Positions 6,692 through 14,009 of a DNA stretch of 51,010 nt are shown here, piece after piece; position 1 is the stretch's first letter, and every line of letters starts with the position of its first letter. This DNA comes from a virus. The stretch is taken from positions 1 through 51,010 of IMG/VR virus record IMGVR_UViG_3300028590_000025; one strand, given 5' to 3'. The notes below the pieces were generated by a model that was given only the letters and a program-made list of their open reading frames with translations, was not told where the DNA came from and searched no databases. Made by a program: the position numbers and the translations under genes.

Positions 6692-7623
6692 TCCCTCTCG
6701 ATCTCGATGGCCTGAACGGTCGCGTGCCGAAGCTTGTCACTGCCCTTGAGGTGGCGAACCGTGGCGCGCAGGCCAGGACTGAGCCATGTGGCCTTCCTCC
6801 GGCCGGTGCCGATGATCGGGGCCTTCGCCACACCCCTGCCCTCCACATAGCGCCAGAAGACGTCCCGGAGCGATGCCGGGAGGGAAATGAAGGCAGCACC
6901 ACGATAGCCCGCTTCATCGGCAAGGAGCGCGTACGGAATACCGTCGCTGCCATTGTCGACGCCGATAACGTCGAAGGTGTCCGTGTGCCAGCACTTGGTC
7001 TTGAGCCAGGCCTGCGTCAGACCTGAAGTGTAGGTGCTGCCCTTTCGCTTCGAGACGATACCCTCAAGGCCCATCTGGTCGGCGAGCTTGAAGAAGTCGG
7101 CGCCCTCGCCATCATATTCGTCGGAGATGAGGATGTGTTTGGTGCTGCTTCCTTCCAGGATCCAGCGGAGATGAGCGCGGCGCTCCTCCAGCGGCTCCCT
7201 CCGAAGGTCGACGCCGTTGAGGTGCAGCAGATCGAATGCGAAGAACACCAGCCGCCAAGGCTCACTCGTTATGGCGCTGCGCACTGCCCCGAAGTCCGTG
7301 ACGCCATGCTCATCCTGAACGCAAACCTCGCCATCGATCAGCGCAGACATGCAGTCGATGCCGCCGCCGGCCTGAACGATGTCGGGATATTTCGCGGTCC
7401 AGTCGTGGCCGTTGCGGGTGAAGGCTTTCACCTCTCCGCCGCCAATAGCCAACTGGGTTCGATAGCCGTCGTATTTGATCTCATGCAGCCACTGGCCGCC
7501 GGCGGGCGGCTCGTCCACCAGCGTGGGCTGCATGGTCGGGATAAACTTCGGGATGATGAGGGTAGATTCAGAGTCCTTGCGGGATTTCCGCTTCGTGCTG
7601 GGTGGCGGCGTCAGCGCCGCCAT
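6688..7623 (-). CDS. ATP-dependent DNA ligase (LigD ligase-domain type)
   Basis: 311 residues from ATG 7623 (a TTG at 7650 would add nine). Motif I is E-I-K-Y-D-G-Y-R with the adenylated Lys at about residue 50, followed by L-I-D-G-E-V (motif III), F-F-A-F-D-L-L-H-L-N-G, G-L-E-G-I-V-S-K-R (motif IV) and A-W-L-K-T-K-C (motif V), then an OB-fold-sized C-terminal part. The wording is that of bacterial LigD ligase domains without the polymerase and nuclease domains. It would seal nicks during phage replication or recombination. It lies downstream of the lysis genes, an unusual place for a replication enzyme, and may have been acquired separately. Confidence 0.88.
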   Translation of the reverse strand: MAALTPPPSTKRKSRKDSESTLIIPKFIPTMQPTLVDEPPAGGQWLHEIKYDGYRTQLAIGGGEVKAFTRNGHDWTAKYPDIVQAGGGIDCMSALIDGEVCVQDEHGVTDFGAVRSAITSEPWRLVFFAFDLLHLNGVDLRREPLEERRAHLRWILEGSSTKHILISDEYDGEGADFFKLADQMGLEGIVSKRKGSTYTSGLTQAWLKTKCWHTDTFDVIGVDNGSDGIPYALLADEAGYRGAAFISLPASLRDVFWRYVEGRGVAKAPIIGTGRRKATWLSPGLRATVRHLKGSDKLRHATVQAIEIERD

Positions 7624-7679
7624 GGCGCGCTCTGGTTCATGGCGGAACAATAGCGCGGGCCGCGAATCGGTTCCAGCAG

Positions 7680-8003
7680 CTATCGCCTACTGATCTCTCG
7701 AGTGATGCGCAGCTCTTCGCGTACGCGATCAAGGGCCTTGGCCGCGCCATCGAGACTTTCGATGAGTTCGCCACCCACCTTGTTCGTTTCGGTGAACGTC
7801 ACGTTCAAGGCTTCGAGGGCGGCCGAGGCCTGGCGGATCGAGGAAGCGTCCATCGTCATGGCTGCGATCTCTGCCTTGCCTCCCCCAGCTTTCCGGTTGT
7901 TGACGATAGCCACCGACACGCCGGCGACGGCCGCAATGACCGCCGTGACGACACCGATGATGGCAACCTGCGTAGGCGCTTCTAGTGTGGTGAACCAATC
8001 CAC
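7680..8003 (-). CDS. Membrane-anchored coiled-coil protein at end of lysis cassette
   Basis: 107 residues with one N-terminal membrane segment (about residues 12-34, Val/Ala/Ile rich), then a hydrophilic helical domain with spaced Leu/Ile. It overlaps the upstream membrane protein gene by 22 bases. The topology resembles lysis accessory or type II membrane proteins of phages. It could be a holin partner or regulator; no family signature was seen. Confidence 0.6.
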   Translation of the reverse strand: MDWFTTLEAPTQVAIIGVVTAVIAAVAGVSVAIVNNRKAGGGKAEIAAMTMDASSIRQASAALEALNVTFTETNKVGGELIESLDGAAKALDRVREELRITREISRR

Positions 8004-8431
8004 GGCCGGCTCCTGATGGCGTTGTAGCTATCCATCCCGGCACGGGCGGAATTGAATATGTCGCCGGCCATCAGCACCAGAGCCAGGATCATACCCAAAG
8101 GCGGCCCATGCTCATTGGTGGCCATGGCGTAGCCGGCGGCGATCGAAGAGAAGAGCCCGACACCCATTATGGCAACGAAGCACCTGATCGGGGCGGACAC
8201 TTCGGGCTTGTGCCCGTTAAGAACCAGGGCCCCTACCCGTCCAGCAGCGAGGCAAAGGCTTGCCCCGACCCAAATGCCAACTGGGGCAATGGCCGCGAAT
8301 CCGGAGAGACCCGTTCTTGAGAACGCTGTCGGCCAGATGACCAGATAGAGCCCGATCAGCAGCATGCCGATACCACCGAGCCACTCGGCGATGCGCAGCG
8401 GGATCTTCTCGCGGAAACGGAGATAGATCAT
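7982..8431 (-). CDS. Polytopic membrane protein, candidate holin
   Basis: 149 residues with four predicted membrane spans (about 17-36, 44-64, 83-103 and 110-125). It overlaps the o-spanin gene by four bases (ATGA) and sits in the lysis cassette, so a holin role is the simplest reading. Four spans and 149 residues are on the large side for a holin. The endolysin in this cassette also has its own C-terminal membrane helix, so holin function may be shared. Confidence 0.6.
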   Translation of the reverse strand: MIYLRFREKIPLRIAEWLGGIGMLLIGLYLVIWPTAFSRTGLSGFAAIAPVGIWVGASLCLAAGRVGALVLNGHKPEVSAPIRCFVAIMGVGLFSSIAAGYAMATNEHGPPLGMILALVLMAGDIFNSARAGMDSYNAIRSRPWIGSPH

Positions 8432-8661
8432 CGAGCCGCACCACGGCAGGCATCGAGCTTCTGGTAGTGACGATCAAGCTGATCAGCCCAGGCATCGACC
8501 GAACTGTCGCCAGCCGCTTGCAAGGCATCCACGACGGACGCGGGTGCCGGGGGCAGCACTGGGCAGCTACCGACCACGCGACCTGTCGCGCAGCCGGTTA
8601 TAAGCCCCGCCAGGATCAATAGGCCCAGCGTCGATCCGATCGTATTCAGCTTGGAGCGCAT
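8428..8661 (-). CDS. o-spanin (Rz1-like outer-membrane lipoprotein)
   Basis: 77 residues. A hydrophobic signal followed by L-I-T-G-C puts the lipidated Cys at residue 24; the mature part is about 54 residues with V-L-P-P-A-P-A near its start, a Pro-rich stretch typical of Rz1. The gene starts 95 bases inside the i-spanin gene in another frame, the classical overlapping Rz/Rz1 design. The pair would fuse inner and outer membranes in the last lysis step, which implies a Gram-negative host. Confidence 0.85.
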   Translation of the reverse strand: MRSKLNTIGSTLGLLILAGLITGCATGRVVGSCPVLPPAPASVVDALQAAGDSSVDAWADQLDRHYQKLDACRGAAR

Positions 8662-8860
8662 CGCGCTTCTCCTTCTGCTCTGCTTCGATGATTGCTTTGC
8701 CTTCGGCGCGGCCCTTGCCGTAGCTCAGGGCAGCGAGAAAGGCCGCCGCCGCTGCCAAGGCACCCTGCCAGCCGAAGAACCGCCACACGACCACCACTGC
8801 GGTCACTGCCATGGCGAGCCAAGCCCACCACGGCACCAATGAAATGATCCAGTCGATCAT
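8567..8860 (-). CDS. i-spanin (Rz-like)
   Basis: 97 residues: one N-terminal membrane span (about residues 8-25, with W-W-A-W-L), a second weakly hydrophobic Ala-rich stretch, then a charged helical periplasmic part. Four-base overlap with the endolysin upstream and 95-base overlap with the o-spanin downstream. Identification rests on topology and the overlapping arrangement rather than on sequence similarity, as is usual for spanins. Confidence 0.8.
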   Translation of the reverse strand: MIDWIISLVPWWAWLAMAVTAVVVVWRFFGWQGALAAAAAFLAALSYGKGRAEGKAIIEAEQKEKRDALQAEYDRIDAGPIDPGGAYNRLRDRSRGR

Positions 8861-9714
8861 GCTGCCACCGGATCAGGATCGAGGGCATCATCGAGCTTGG
8901 CCTTCTGCCGGTTGGCATACCAGCGATAGGCGAAGCCACTGATGGTCAGCACGGCGCCGAGGATGATGAGCCCGACCACAACCTTCTCGATCCAGCCGCC
9001 GGCCGAGGAATACGGCGTGAGCTGTTCCTGGGCTTGGTTGATGACGCCGCCGATGCCGCCGGCACCGATACCGCCGCCAGTCGCCGCATCGGCCACGCCC
9101 TTGCCGGGGGCCTTGCGGGCATCCTCGATGGTGCCCTTCTCGTTGCCACCGACGAACGTGGGCTCAGGACCGACCGAGCCAGTTGCCCATGCCTGCCCCG
9201 TTGCCTTGACCTGACCGATGCGGCGCGACCAGCCACGCCCGAAAGTCGGCCAGGTCTTGAGCGCCTTCAGGAAAGCTTCGCGCCGCTCGATGATGCGACC
9301 GATCAGGGCGTCCATGTCATTGACCGCAGCAACCGCCTGCAAGGTCAGAGCGCCCATCACGCCATCGACGTGCCCCGCGTAGAGCGAGCCCAACGCGCGC
9401 TGAAGCCACTTGATCGCCTGCTTCGGCCCGGAGTTCACGGCACCGTCGAAAACGACATAGCCGACGCCCTCGGGCATAGCGTCGCCCTGCACCGCGTCCC
9501 AGTACTGGAACCGGTAGATAGCAGCGACTTCCATGTCGTCGATTTGATAGACGTCGCGGTTGGGCAGGTTCTGCTTCGCACGCCAGGCGGTATAGACGCG
9601 CTGAGTGATGCCCTTATTGGTGCGGCCGCCCGGATCCTTGGGGTGATCGACCTTGCCACCCTCGTGAATGAGGATGTGCGGAAGCGCGCGGTCAAAGCCG
9701 CGTTCATTGGCCAT
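8857..9714 (-). CDS. GH108 endolysin with C-terminal membrane anchor
   Basis: 285 residues. L-I-H-E-G-G-K-V-D-H-P-K-D-P-G-G-R-T-N-K-G-I-T is the GH108 N-acetylmuramidase signature with catalytic Glu18; the peptidoglycan-binding type region continues to about residue 175. A Gly/Ala-rich linker leads to one membrane span (about 237-260) and a short charged tail. Most GH108 endolysins stop near 180 residues, so the anchored tail is an extension, perhaps tethering the enzyme or acting as a built-in holin-like element. It is first in the lysis cassette. Confidence 0.9.
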   Translation of the reverse strand: MANERGFDRALPHILIHEGGKVDHPKDPGGRTNKGITQRVYTAWRAKQNLPNRDVYQIDDMEVAAIYRFQYWDAVQGDAMPEGVGYVVFDGAVNSGPKQAIKWLQRALGSLYAGHVDGVMGALTLQAVAAVNDMDALIGRIIERREAFLKALKTWPTFGRGWSRRIGQVKATGQAWATGSVGPEPTFVGGNEKGTIEDARKAPGKGVADAATGGGIGAGGIGGVINQAQEQLTPYSSAGGWIEKVVVGLIILGAVLTISGFAYRWYANRQKAKLDDALDPDPVAA

Positions 9715-9734
9715 ATCGGCCTCCTGTGATGTTG

Positions 9735-9764
9735 GAAAAGAAAAGGCCCCGCAGAAGCGATGCC
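9735..9764 (-). terminator. Imperfect terminator upstream of the lysis cassette
   Basis: On the minus strand GGCATCGC pairs with GCGGGGCC across TTCT (one mismatch, one G-T pair), followed by TTTTCTTTT. It would lie between the spike gene and the endolysin and could delay or reduce read-through into lysis genes. Confidence 0.5.
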
Positions 9765-9817
9765 GGTTGATCTATAGTGGGCAGGCTGATTGTTTTGGCG
9801 CAGGGGGAACGCACCGG

Positions 9818-10345
9818 ATGCTCGACTATAAAAAGAACTTCAGAGCGCAAGTCGCCCCGTCACAGCGTCAGCTAATCGCGATTGGGATGGTTGCGGTTCA
9901 ATGGTCTCAGTTCGAGGGTCTAATAACCCTCATCGGCCAGACACTGCTGGCCGACGATCAGGAGGGCCTATTGCGCTTCAACTCCGATAGGAGCGTTAAG
10001 GGCAGGATCGAGACCTGCGAAAAGCTTGCGGAGACCCATATCCGAGAACCGTTCCGGGCACAGTTTCTGTCGATCTTCCGAACCGGAAAGGACCTGCAAT
10101 TTCAGCGGGACCGGATAATCCATAATCAGTGGTCAGGGCCGGCAGGTGCGGAGGCGGTTGGCGTGTTCAACTGGGTGCCGCCACATCAACCGTTCGATTG
10201 GAAGTTGGATTTTGGAGGCATCATGGGCGTGGCTCACAAAATCGACGATCTGCAAATGCGCCTTTTCAGCCTGTTCATGGCGACATCACCCGAACCGGGC
10301 TCTTTCGTTTCATTCAGCCAGGCGATCATTGCGATGAAGAAGTGA
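9818..10345 (+). CDS. Moron: HEPN-like protein
   Basis: 175 residues from ATG 9818 with a G-rich ribosome site (AGGGGGAA) upstream. It is predicted to be mainly helical. Residues 97-102 read R-D-R-I-I-H, an R-x4-H element as in HEPN ribonucleases, with a preceding W-S-Q-F-E-G-L-I segment often seen in this helical fold. It is alone on the plus strand between the lysis cassette and a tail gene, with its own terminator, which is the arrangement of a moron expressed from a prophage. An RNase-type defence or exclusion function is inference only; the family was not searched. Confidence 0.65.
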   Translation: MLDYKKNFRAQVAPSQRQLIAIGMVAVQWSQFEGLITLIGQTLLADDQEGLLRFNSDRSVKGRIETCEKLAETHIREPFRAQFLSIFRTGKDLQFQRDRIIHNQWSGPAGAEAVGVFNWVPPHQPFDWKLDFGGIMGVAHKIDDLQMRLFSLFMATSPEPGSFVSFSQAIIAMKK

Positions 10346-10387
10346 AAGCCGCCGCGTATCCCAATAGAGGAACGATGGGCGGCTTTT
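10345..10387 (+). terminator. Terminator between convergent genes
   Basis: AAAGCCGCC at 10345-10353 pairs perfectly (9 bp) with GGCGGCTTT at 10378-10386 across a 24-base loop, ending in TTTT on the plus strand and TTT on the minus strand. It can serve the plus-strand moron and perhaps the minus-strand spike gene. Confidence 0.65.
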
Positions 10388-10390
10388 CTC

Positions 10391-11713
10391 TCAGTAGCCG
10401 TGAATCTCGATCTCGCCGATGGAGACGTTCACCGACCCTTCGACATTGCTATCGATGACTAGCCGGAATGCAGTGCAAGGTGCCGAAGCGCCCGCCAGGA
10501 TGAACTTCTTGGCCACACCGTCTTGGTAGGTCTGGCCGCTTCGAGCATCGAGCGTGACCCAAGCGGCGCCGTCAAATCCTTGGAGCACGCAATTCTTCGG
10601 GCCCTGTGCCGGGAAACCAGCGCGGCACTTAATGGAGTAACTCACCACCGACTTGGGCGTCTCAAAGTCGACCCTCCACCAGCAAGGGAAAGTATCTACG
10701 TTAGGTGAATGCCAGAAGGTTGAGGGTGCCCGATCAGCCGCCTTCCAAGGGTGGAATGCCGTCGTAGCAAGCATGCCGCTCGCCGATATCGTGACCCCGG
10801 ACACCGTGTCGCCTGTCATCGCTGGAAGCAGGTTTCCGATCGTGAATGCGGGGAAGAACTGCTCGAAAAACTGCTTCATGGTGCCGGGATAGACGGCACT
10901 AGTGCATTCCAGCCATGACTCTTGATTGCCGCGGCCATAGATGAGGAAAGTTTCTCCGCCGAACTCGCAGATGGTAGCGTCGGAATTGTTATTCCCTTCG
11001 CCCACTGAAGGGAAAAGCGCCGCCGTCTGGCCGTCCGCGCCGAAACCGACCGACCATGTGACGCCGTGGTCGATTGAGCGCGCCGCGACGGTGGTATGGT
11101 TGCCCTCTAGCAGTGCCATGTAGAGCATATAGAGGGTGTCACCGACATAGCGGACGACAGGGCAGTTCACATAGCTGTCATTCTTGAAGACGGGCGGCAG
11201 CATCGTCCATTCGGCAGGGTTCGTGGCCCCAAGAAGATGAACCACGAAATGGTTTGCCGGGTAGGATGGGTCAGTTGTCTCAACCATCATCCGATACTTG
11301 CCGCTCATCGTGTGCTTGGCAACGGACGTATTGTAAAAGCCCATCCCTGCCGTCGCGGTAAAAACCACAACTGGCGCCGTCCAGTTCACAAGATCGGTAC
11401 TGCGCATCATCGAAATGCGGCTGTGGTCTTCGCTGGACCCGTAGACGAAAACAATTCCGTCCTCGACGTGCACGCAGGGATATTTCATGTCGGGCGCATC
11501 TATGATGGCAAGCGGACGGTAAAGACCGCCATCAATGCGGAACTTGCCTGAATAGTTGCCGCTGGGCGCGATAGCGGTAAGTGTCCAAGGGCGCCCCTTG
11601 AACTCGAATAACTCAACCTCGACCGGACCAACAGGCGCGGTGCTCTCCGATGTCCTGAAGGTCAGGTAAGGCTGGTCAGACTTTTTGAGCAACGCGGGCG
11701 AATGGAGCGTCAT
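10391..11713 (-). CDS. Sialidase-like beta-propeller tail protein with discoidin-like C-terminus
   Basis: 440 residues. Repeated blade-like segments include R-S-T-D-L-V-N-W-T (about 104-112) and a full Asp-box S-I-D-H-G-V-T-W (213-220), as in sialidase and GH43/GH32-type propellers. From about residue 305 the sequence resembles a discoidin/F5-8C module (W-K-A-A-D-R-A-P-S-T-F-W, then W-W-R-V-D-F) and ends with G-E-I-E-I-H-G-Y. It is probably the receptor-binding or capsule-degrading spike, last of the tail genes before lysis. Whether it is catalytic is unknown; it may only bind glycans. Confidence 0.75.
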   Translation of the reverse strand: MTLHSPALLKKSDQPYLTFRTSESTAPVGPVEVELFEFKGRPWTLTAIAPSGNYSGKFRIDGGLYRPLAIIDAPDMKYPCVHVEDGIVFVYGSSEDHSRISMMRSTDLVNWTAPVVVFTATAGMGFYNTSVAKHTMSGKYRMMVETTDPSYPANHFVVHLLGATNPAEWTMLPPVFKNDSYVNCPVVRYVGDTLYMLYMALLEGNHTTVAARSIDHGVTWSVGFGADGQTAALFPSVGEGNNNSDATICEFGGETFLIYGRGNQESWLECTSAVYPGTMKQFFEQFFPAFTIGNLLPAMTGDTVSGVTISASGMLATTAFHPWKAADRAPSTFWHSPNVDTFPCWWRVDFETPKSVVSYSIKCRAGFPAQGPKNCVLQGFDGAAWVTLDARSGQTYQDGVAKKFILAGASAPCTAFRLVIDSNVEGSVNVSIGEIEIHGY

Positions 11714-11790
11714 AATCTGTGTGCCTCGTGGATTGCATGGAAAGTGATCTCATCTGGCGGCCAGTGAGAATTCGATGTATCGGATCGGGG

Positions 11791-12876
11791 ATGGGTATTC
11801 TTCGGCTGTTTCTGGCGATTACGGTGGTAATAGCGCACGTGGGGCAGATGCCGTACGTGAACGCGCTCATTGGCGGACCGCAGGCCGTTCAGGTGTTTTT
11901 CATGATCTCGGGCTTCTACATGGCCCTTGTGCTGAACGAGAAATACGACCGCGCCGGCCCATTCTATTGGGCGCGCATCAGCAAGCTCTATTCGTTCTAC
12001 TTCGTGGCTCTCGCCGTCGCCATTTTCGTGGCAGGCGCCACGGGTACGAACCATTTTACGGCCATACTCACGGGGGATTGGGACCTTCCAAGCAAGACAT
12101 TGGCGGTGATGTCGAACCTATTCATCGTTGGCTCCGATTGGATACTTTTCGCCTACCCATCACCGGACGGCCTGGCATTTACTTCCAGCTTTACAACGCA
12201 GGCTCCGCGTTTTGACGAAGTGGTCTATCTGATCCCCGCGTGGTCGTTGCCTCTCGAGATGGCCTTTTATCTCATCGCCCCATTCGTGGTGCGTCGCCCC
12301 GGTGCGCTTCTCGGGCTGGCAGCGTTATCGGTGATATCTCGATATTTCACATACCAATTCTTCGGCGCTGGCGATCCGTGGAGCTATCGCTTCTTTCCTA
12401 GCGAGCTGATCTTCTTCATCATCGGCGTCGGGGGGTACTATACCTACCGCCAAGTACGATGCTGGCGATTGACACCCGCCTTGGGGTGGGCAGGTCTAAT
12501 TTGGCTAATCGCTTTGATGGTCTGGATCGGCCGGTACGCACCCATCTCCCAGGCCGTACCATTCAGCAAATATGGACTGATCTTCTATTTGTCGGCCGCA
12601 TGTGCGCTCCCCTTCATTTTTGCCGCGACCAAGGATGTGAAATTCGATCGCGCGGTCGGGGAATTTTCTTACCCAATCTACCTCGTTCACATCGTGGTTG
12701 TATTGGCGTTCCTAGAGCCAGGCGCACCTCAGTTGAACGGTCCGACGATTGTCGCGATTAGCGTGTTGGCCGGCATGGCGATTACGCCAATTGGCCAAGC
12801 GCTGCACAGAACGATGCTTAAGACGCCCGCGATATTCGTCCGGCGGCGCTCAGGTATCGTTGGCGCCGCCGAATAA
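11791..12876 (+). CDS. Membrane acyltransferase (acyltransferase-3 / OafA type)
   Basis: 361 residues from ATG 11791, chosen because M-G-I-L-R-L-F-L-A-I-T-V-V-I-A-H-V-G is the usual N-terminus in this subfamily; GTG 11719 or ATG 11737 would add leader residues. About ten membrane spans, an R...H pair in the first span and a conserved F-F-M-I-S-G-F-Y motif fit acyltransferase-3 enzymes that O-acetylate surface polysaccharides. It lies on the plus strand between two minus-strand tail genes and has visibly lower GC than they do, so it is a likely lysogenic-conversion moron that alters the receptor and blocks superinfection. Confidence 0.85.
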   Translation: MGILRLFLAITVVIAHVGQMPYVNALIGGPQAVQVFFMISGFYMALVLNEKYDRAGPFYWARISKLYSFYFVALAVAIFVAGATGTNHFTAILTGDWDLPSKTLAVMSNLFIVGSDWILFAYPSPDGLAFTSSFTTQAPRFDEVVYLIPAWSLPLEMAFYLIAPFVVRRPGALLGLAALSVISRYFTYQFFGAGDPWSYRFFPSELIFFIIGVGGYYTYRQVRCWRLTPALGWAGLIWLIALMVWIGRYAPISQAVPFSKYGLIFYLSAACALPFIFAATKDVKFDRAVGEFSYPIYLVHIVVVLAFLEPGAPQLNGPTIVAISVLAGMAITPIGQALHRTMLKTPAIFVRRRSGIVGAAE

Positions 12877-12885
12877 AGTCGGTCG

Positions 12886-13494
12886 TCAAGCCCAAGCGCG
12901 AACAATCAGTCTCCAACGGCTGGCCGTGATCGCCGCAGCTTGCGCGTTGTCGAGGCGTATGACGATAAAAACGCCAGCGTCCACGCCGTATAGAACACTA
13001 ACATTAGTGGCGTCACGTCTCACTGACATCCCATAAGCGTCGAGGACGGAACTCGAGTTCTGTCCAATGTTAACGCCTACGACATCTCCTACCGAGTAGC
13101 CCAGCTCAGCGGTCTTGCAGACAATCTCCGCGGTGATCAGCTTCGGAGCGACACCGAGACCATGAGCCAGTGTCACAGGCGAGCCCGCGGTGATGGTTTG
13201 TTCGCCGCTGGTGTACTCCTTTGTGAACGGCAGGGTAACCCACTCCGGCGCAGTCAGCGCTGCATTCTGTCGGAGCATTTGCCCAGCCGTGCCCTTTGCG
13301 AGCCTGACTATCTCTTTGCTCGCATTTACGTAGAGCAGATCGCCTTCCGCTAGTGCAGCAATGACACCACTCGCCCACCCTCGGATCTGATCGACGGTGA
13401 ATTTACGGCTGTTGCCGGCTTGCACGCCATGGAGCAGTTCGCTACCAGCCGGGGCCGTGCCGGCGGTCAGCTCGCCGATTGTCTTGTTGGCCAT
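12886..13494 (-). CDS. Tail fibre-like structural protein
   Basis: 202 residues. N-terminus N-K-T-I-G-E-L-T-A-G-T-A-P-A-G-S-E-L-L is the standard opening of phage fibre or tip-appended proteins (K-I-S-E-L-x-x-A-x-x-x-x-G-x-E), and the C-terminus is beta-rich, ending R-L-I-V-R-A-W-A. AAAGGA lies upstream of the ATG. It lies just downstream of a strong terminator and only 10 bases from the convergent acyltransferase. Confidence 0.7.
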   Translation of the reverse strand: MANKTIGELTAGTAPAGSELLHGVQAGNSRKFTVDQIRGWASGVIAALAEGDLLYVNASKEIVRLAKGTAGQMLRQNAALTAPEWVTLPFTKEYTSGEQTITAGSPVTLAHGLGVAPKLITAEIVCKTAELGYSVGDVVGVNIGQNSSSVLDAYGMSVRRDATNVSVLYGVDAGVFIVIRLDNAQAAAITASRWRLIVRAWA

Positions 13495-13514
13495 CGAGGC
13501 ATCCTTTCAGGCAT

Positions 13515-13545
13515 GAAAAAACCGCCTCCGATGACTCGGGGCGGG
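13515..13545 (-). terminator. Strong Rho-independent terminator in the fibre region
   Basis: On the minus strand CCGCC-CCGA pairs with TCGG-A-GGCGG (one bulged A) across GTCA, followed by six T. It sits between two minus-strand tail genes, so it must either set the dosage of the distal fibre gene or end the main tail transcript. Confidence 0.8.
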
Positions 13546-13571
13546 CGTAAGAGCTTCAGCGTTAGGCGAGA

Positions 13572-13997
13572 TCAGGTGAGCGTGAAGACGCCGTTGGTGC
13601 CATCGAAGTCGATGGTCAAGCTTTCACCGCTGGCCAAGGTCAGGGCGGAGCCGTAGTCGTACCAACCGATCAGCGCATCTGCCGGCGAAGTCGCGCTGTC
13701 GTTGTAGATGACCAGGTAACGGAAGGGGCCGACAGAGCCGCCCGTGGCGGTGATGGTCTCGTCGGCGATAGTCACCTTCGCCGTGCCGCCGCTTTCGGTC
13801 AACGTGACGCTGTCGAGGGCGTAGCCTCCAGCCGTGTAGCCGCCCGTCGCGGAGATCTGGGTAATGTTGGCGAGGATGGTGTTTGTGTTCACCGGCGCCG
13901 TATTGGACAGCGCCACCTTGAAGGTGTGGCTGGAGAAGTTGTGGACGCCCTTGAGCACCTGCTCAACGAAGTCCTGGAATTTATTGAAGGTTGCCAT
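13572..13997 (-). CDS. Virion-associated beta-rich protein
   Basis: 141 residues, starting M-A-T-F-N-K-F-Q-D-F-V-E-Q-V-L-K-G-V-H-N-F, a pattern that recurs in tail-tip region proteins of many phages, followed by a beta-rich body with T-G-G-Y-T-A-G-G-Y. No catalytic motif. Its position between the fibre genes supports a structural role. Confidence 0.65.
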   Translation of the reverse strand: MATFNKFQDFVEQVLKGVHNFSSHTFKVALSNTAPVNTNTILANITQISATGGYTAGGYALDSVTLTESGGTAKVTIADETITATGGSVGPFRYLVIYNDSATSPADALIGWYDYGSALTLASGESLTIDFDGTNGVFTLT

Positions 13998-14009
13998 CGG
14001 GCACTCCGT

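Noticed and set aside
6688-7653. Plus-strand frames opposite the DNA ligase
   Set aside because: They are shadows of a strand with clear ligase motifs and lack ribosome sites.
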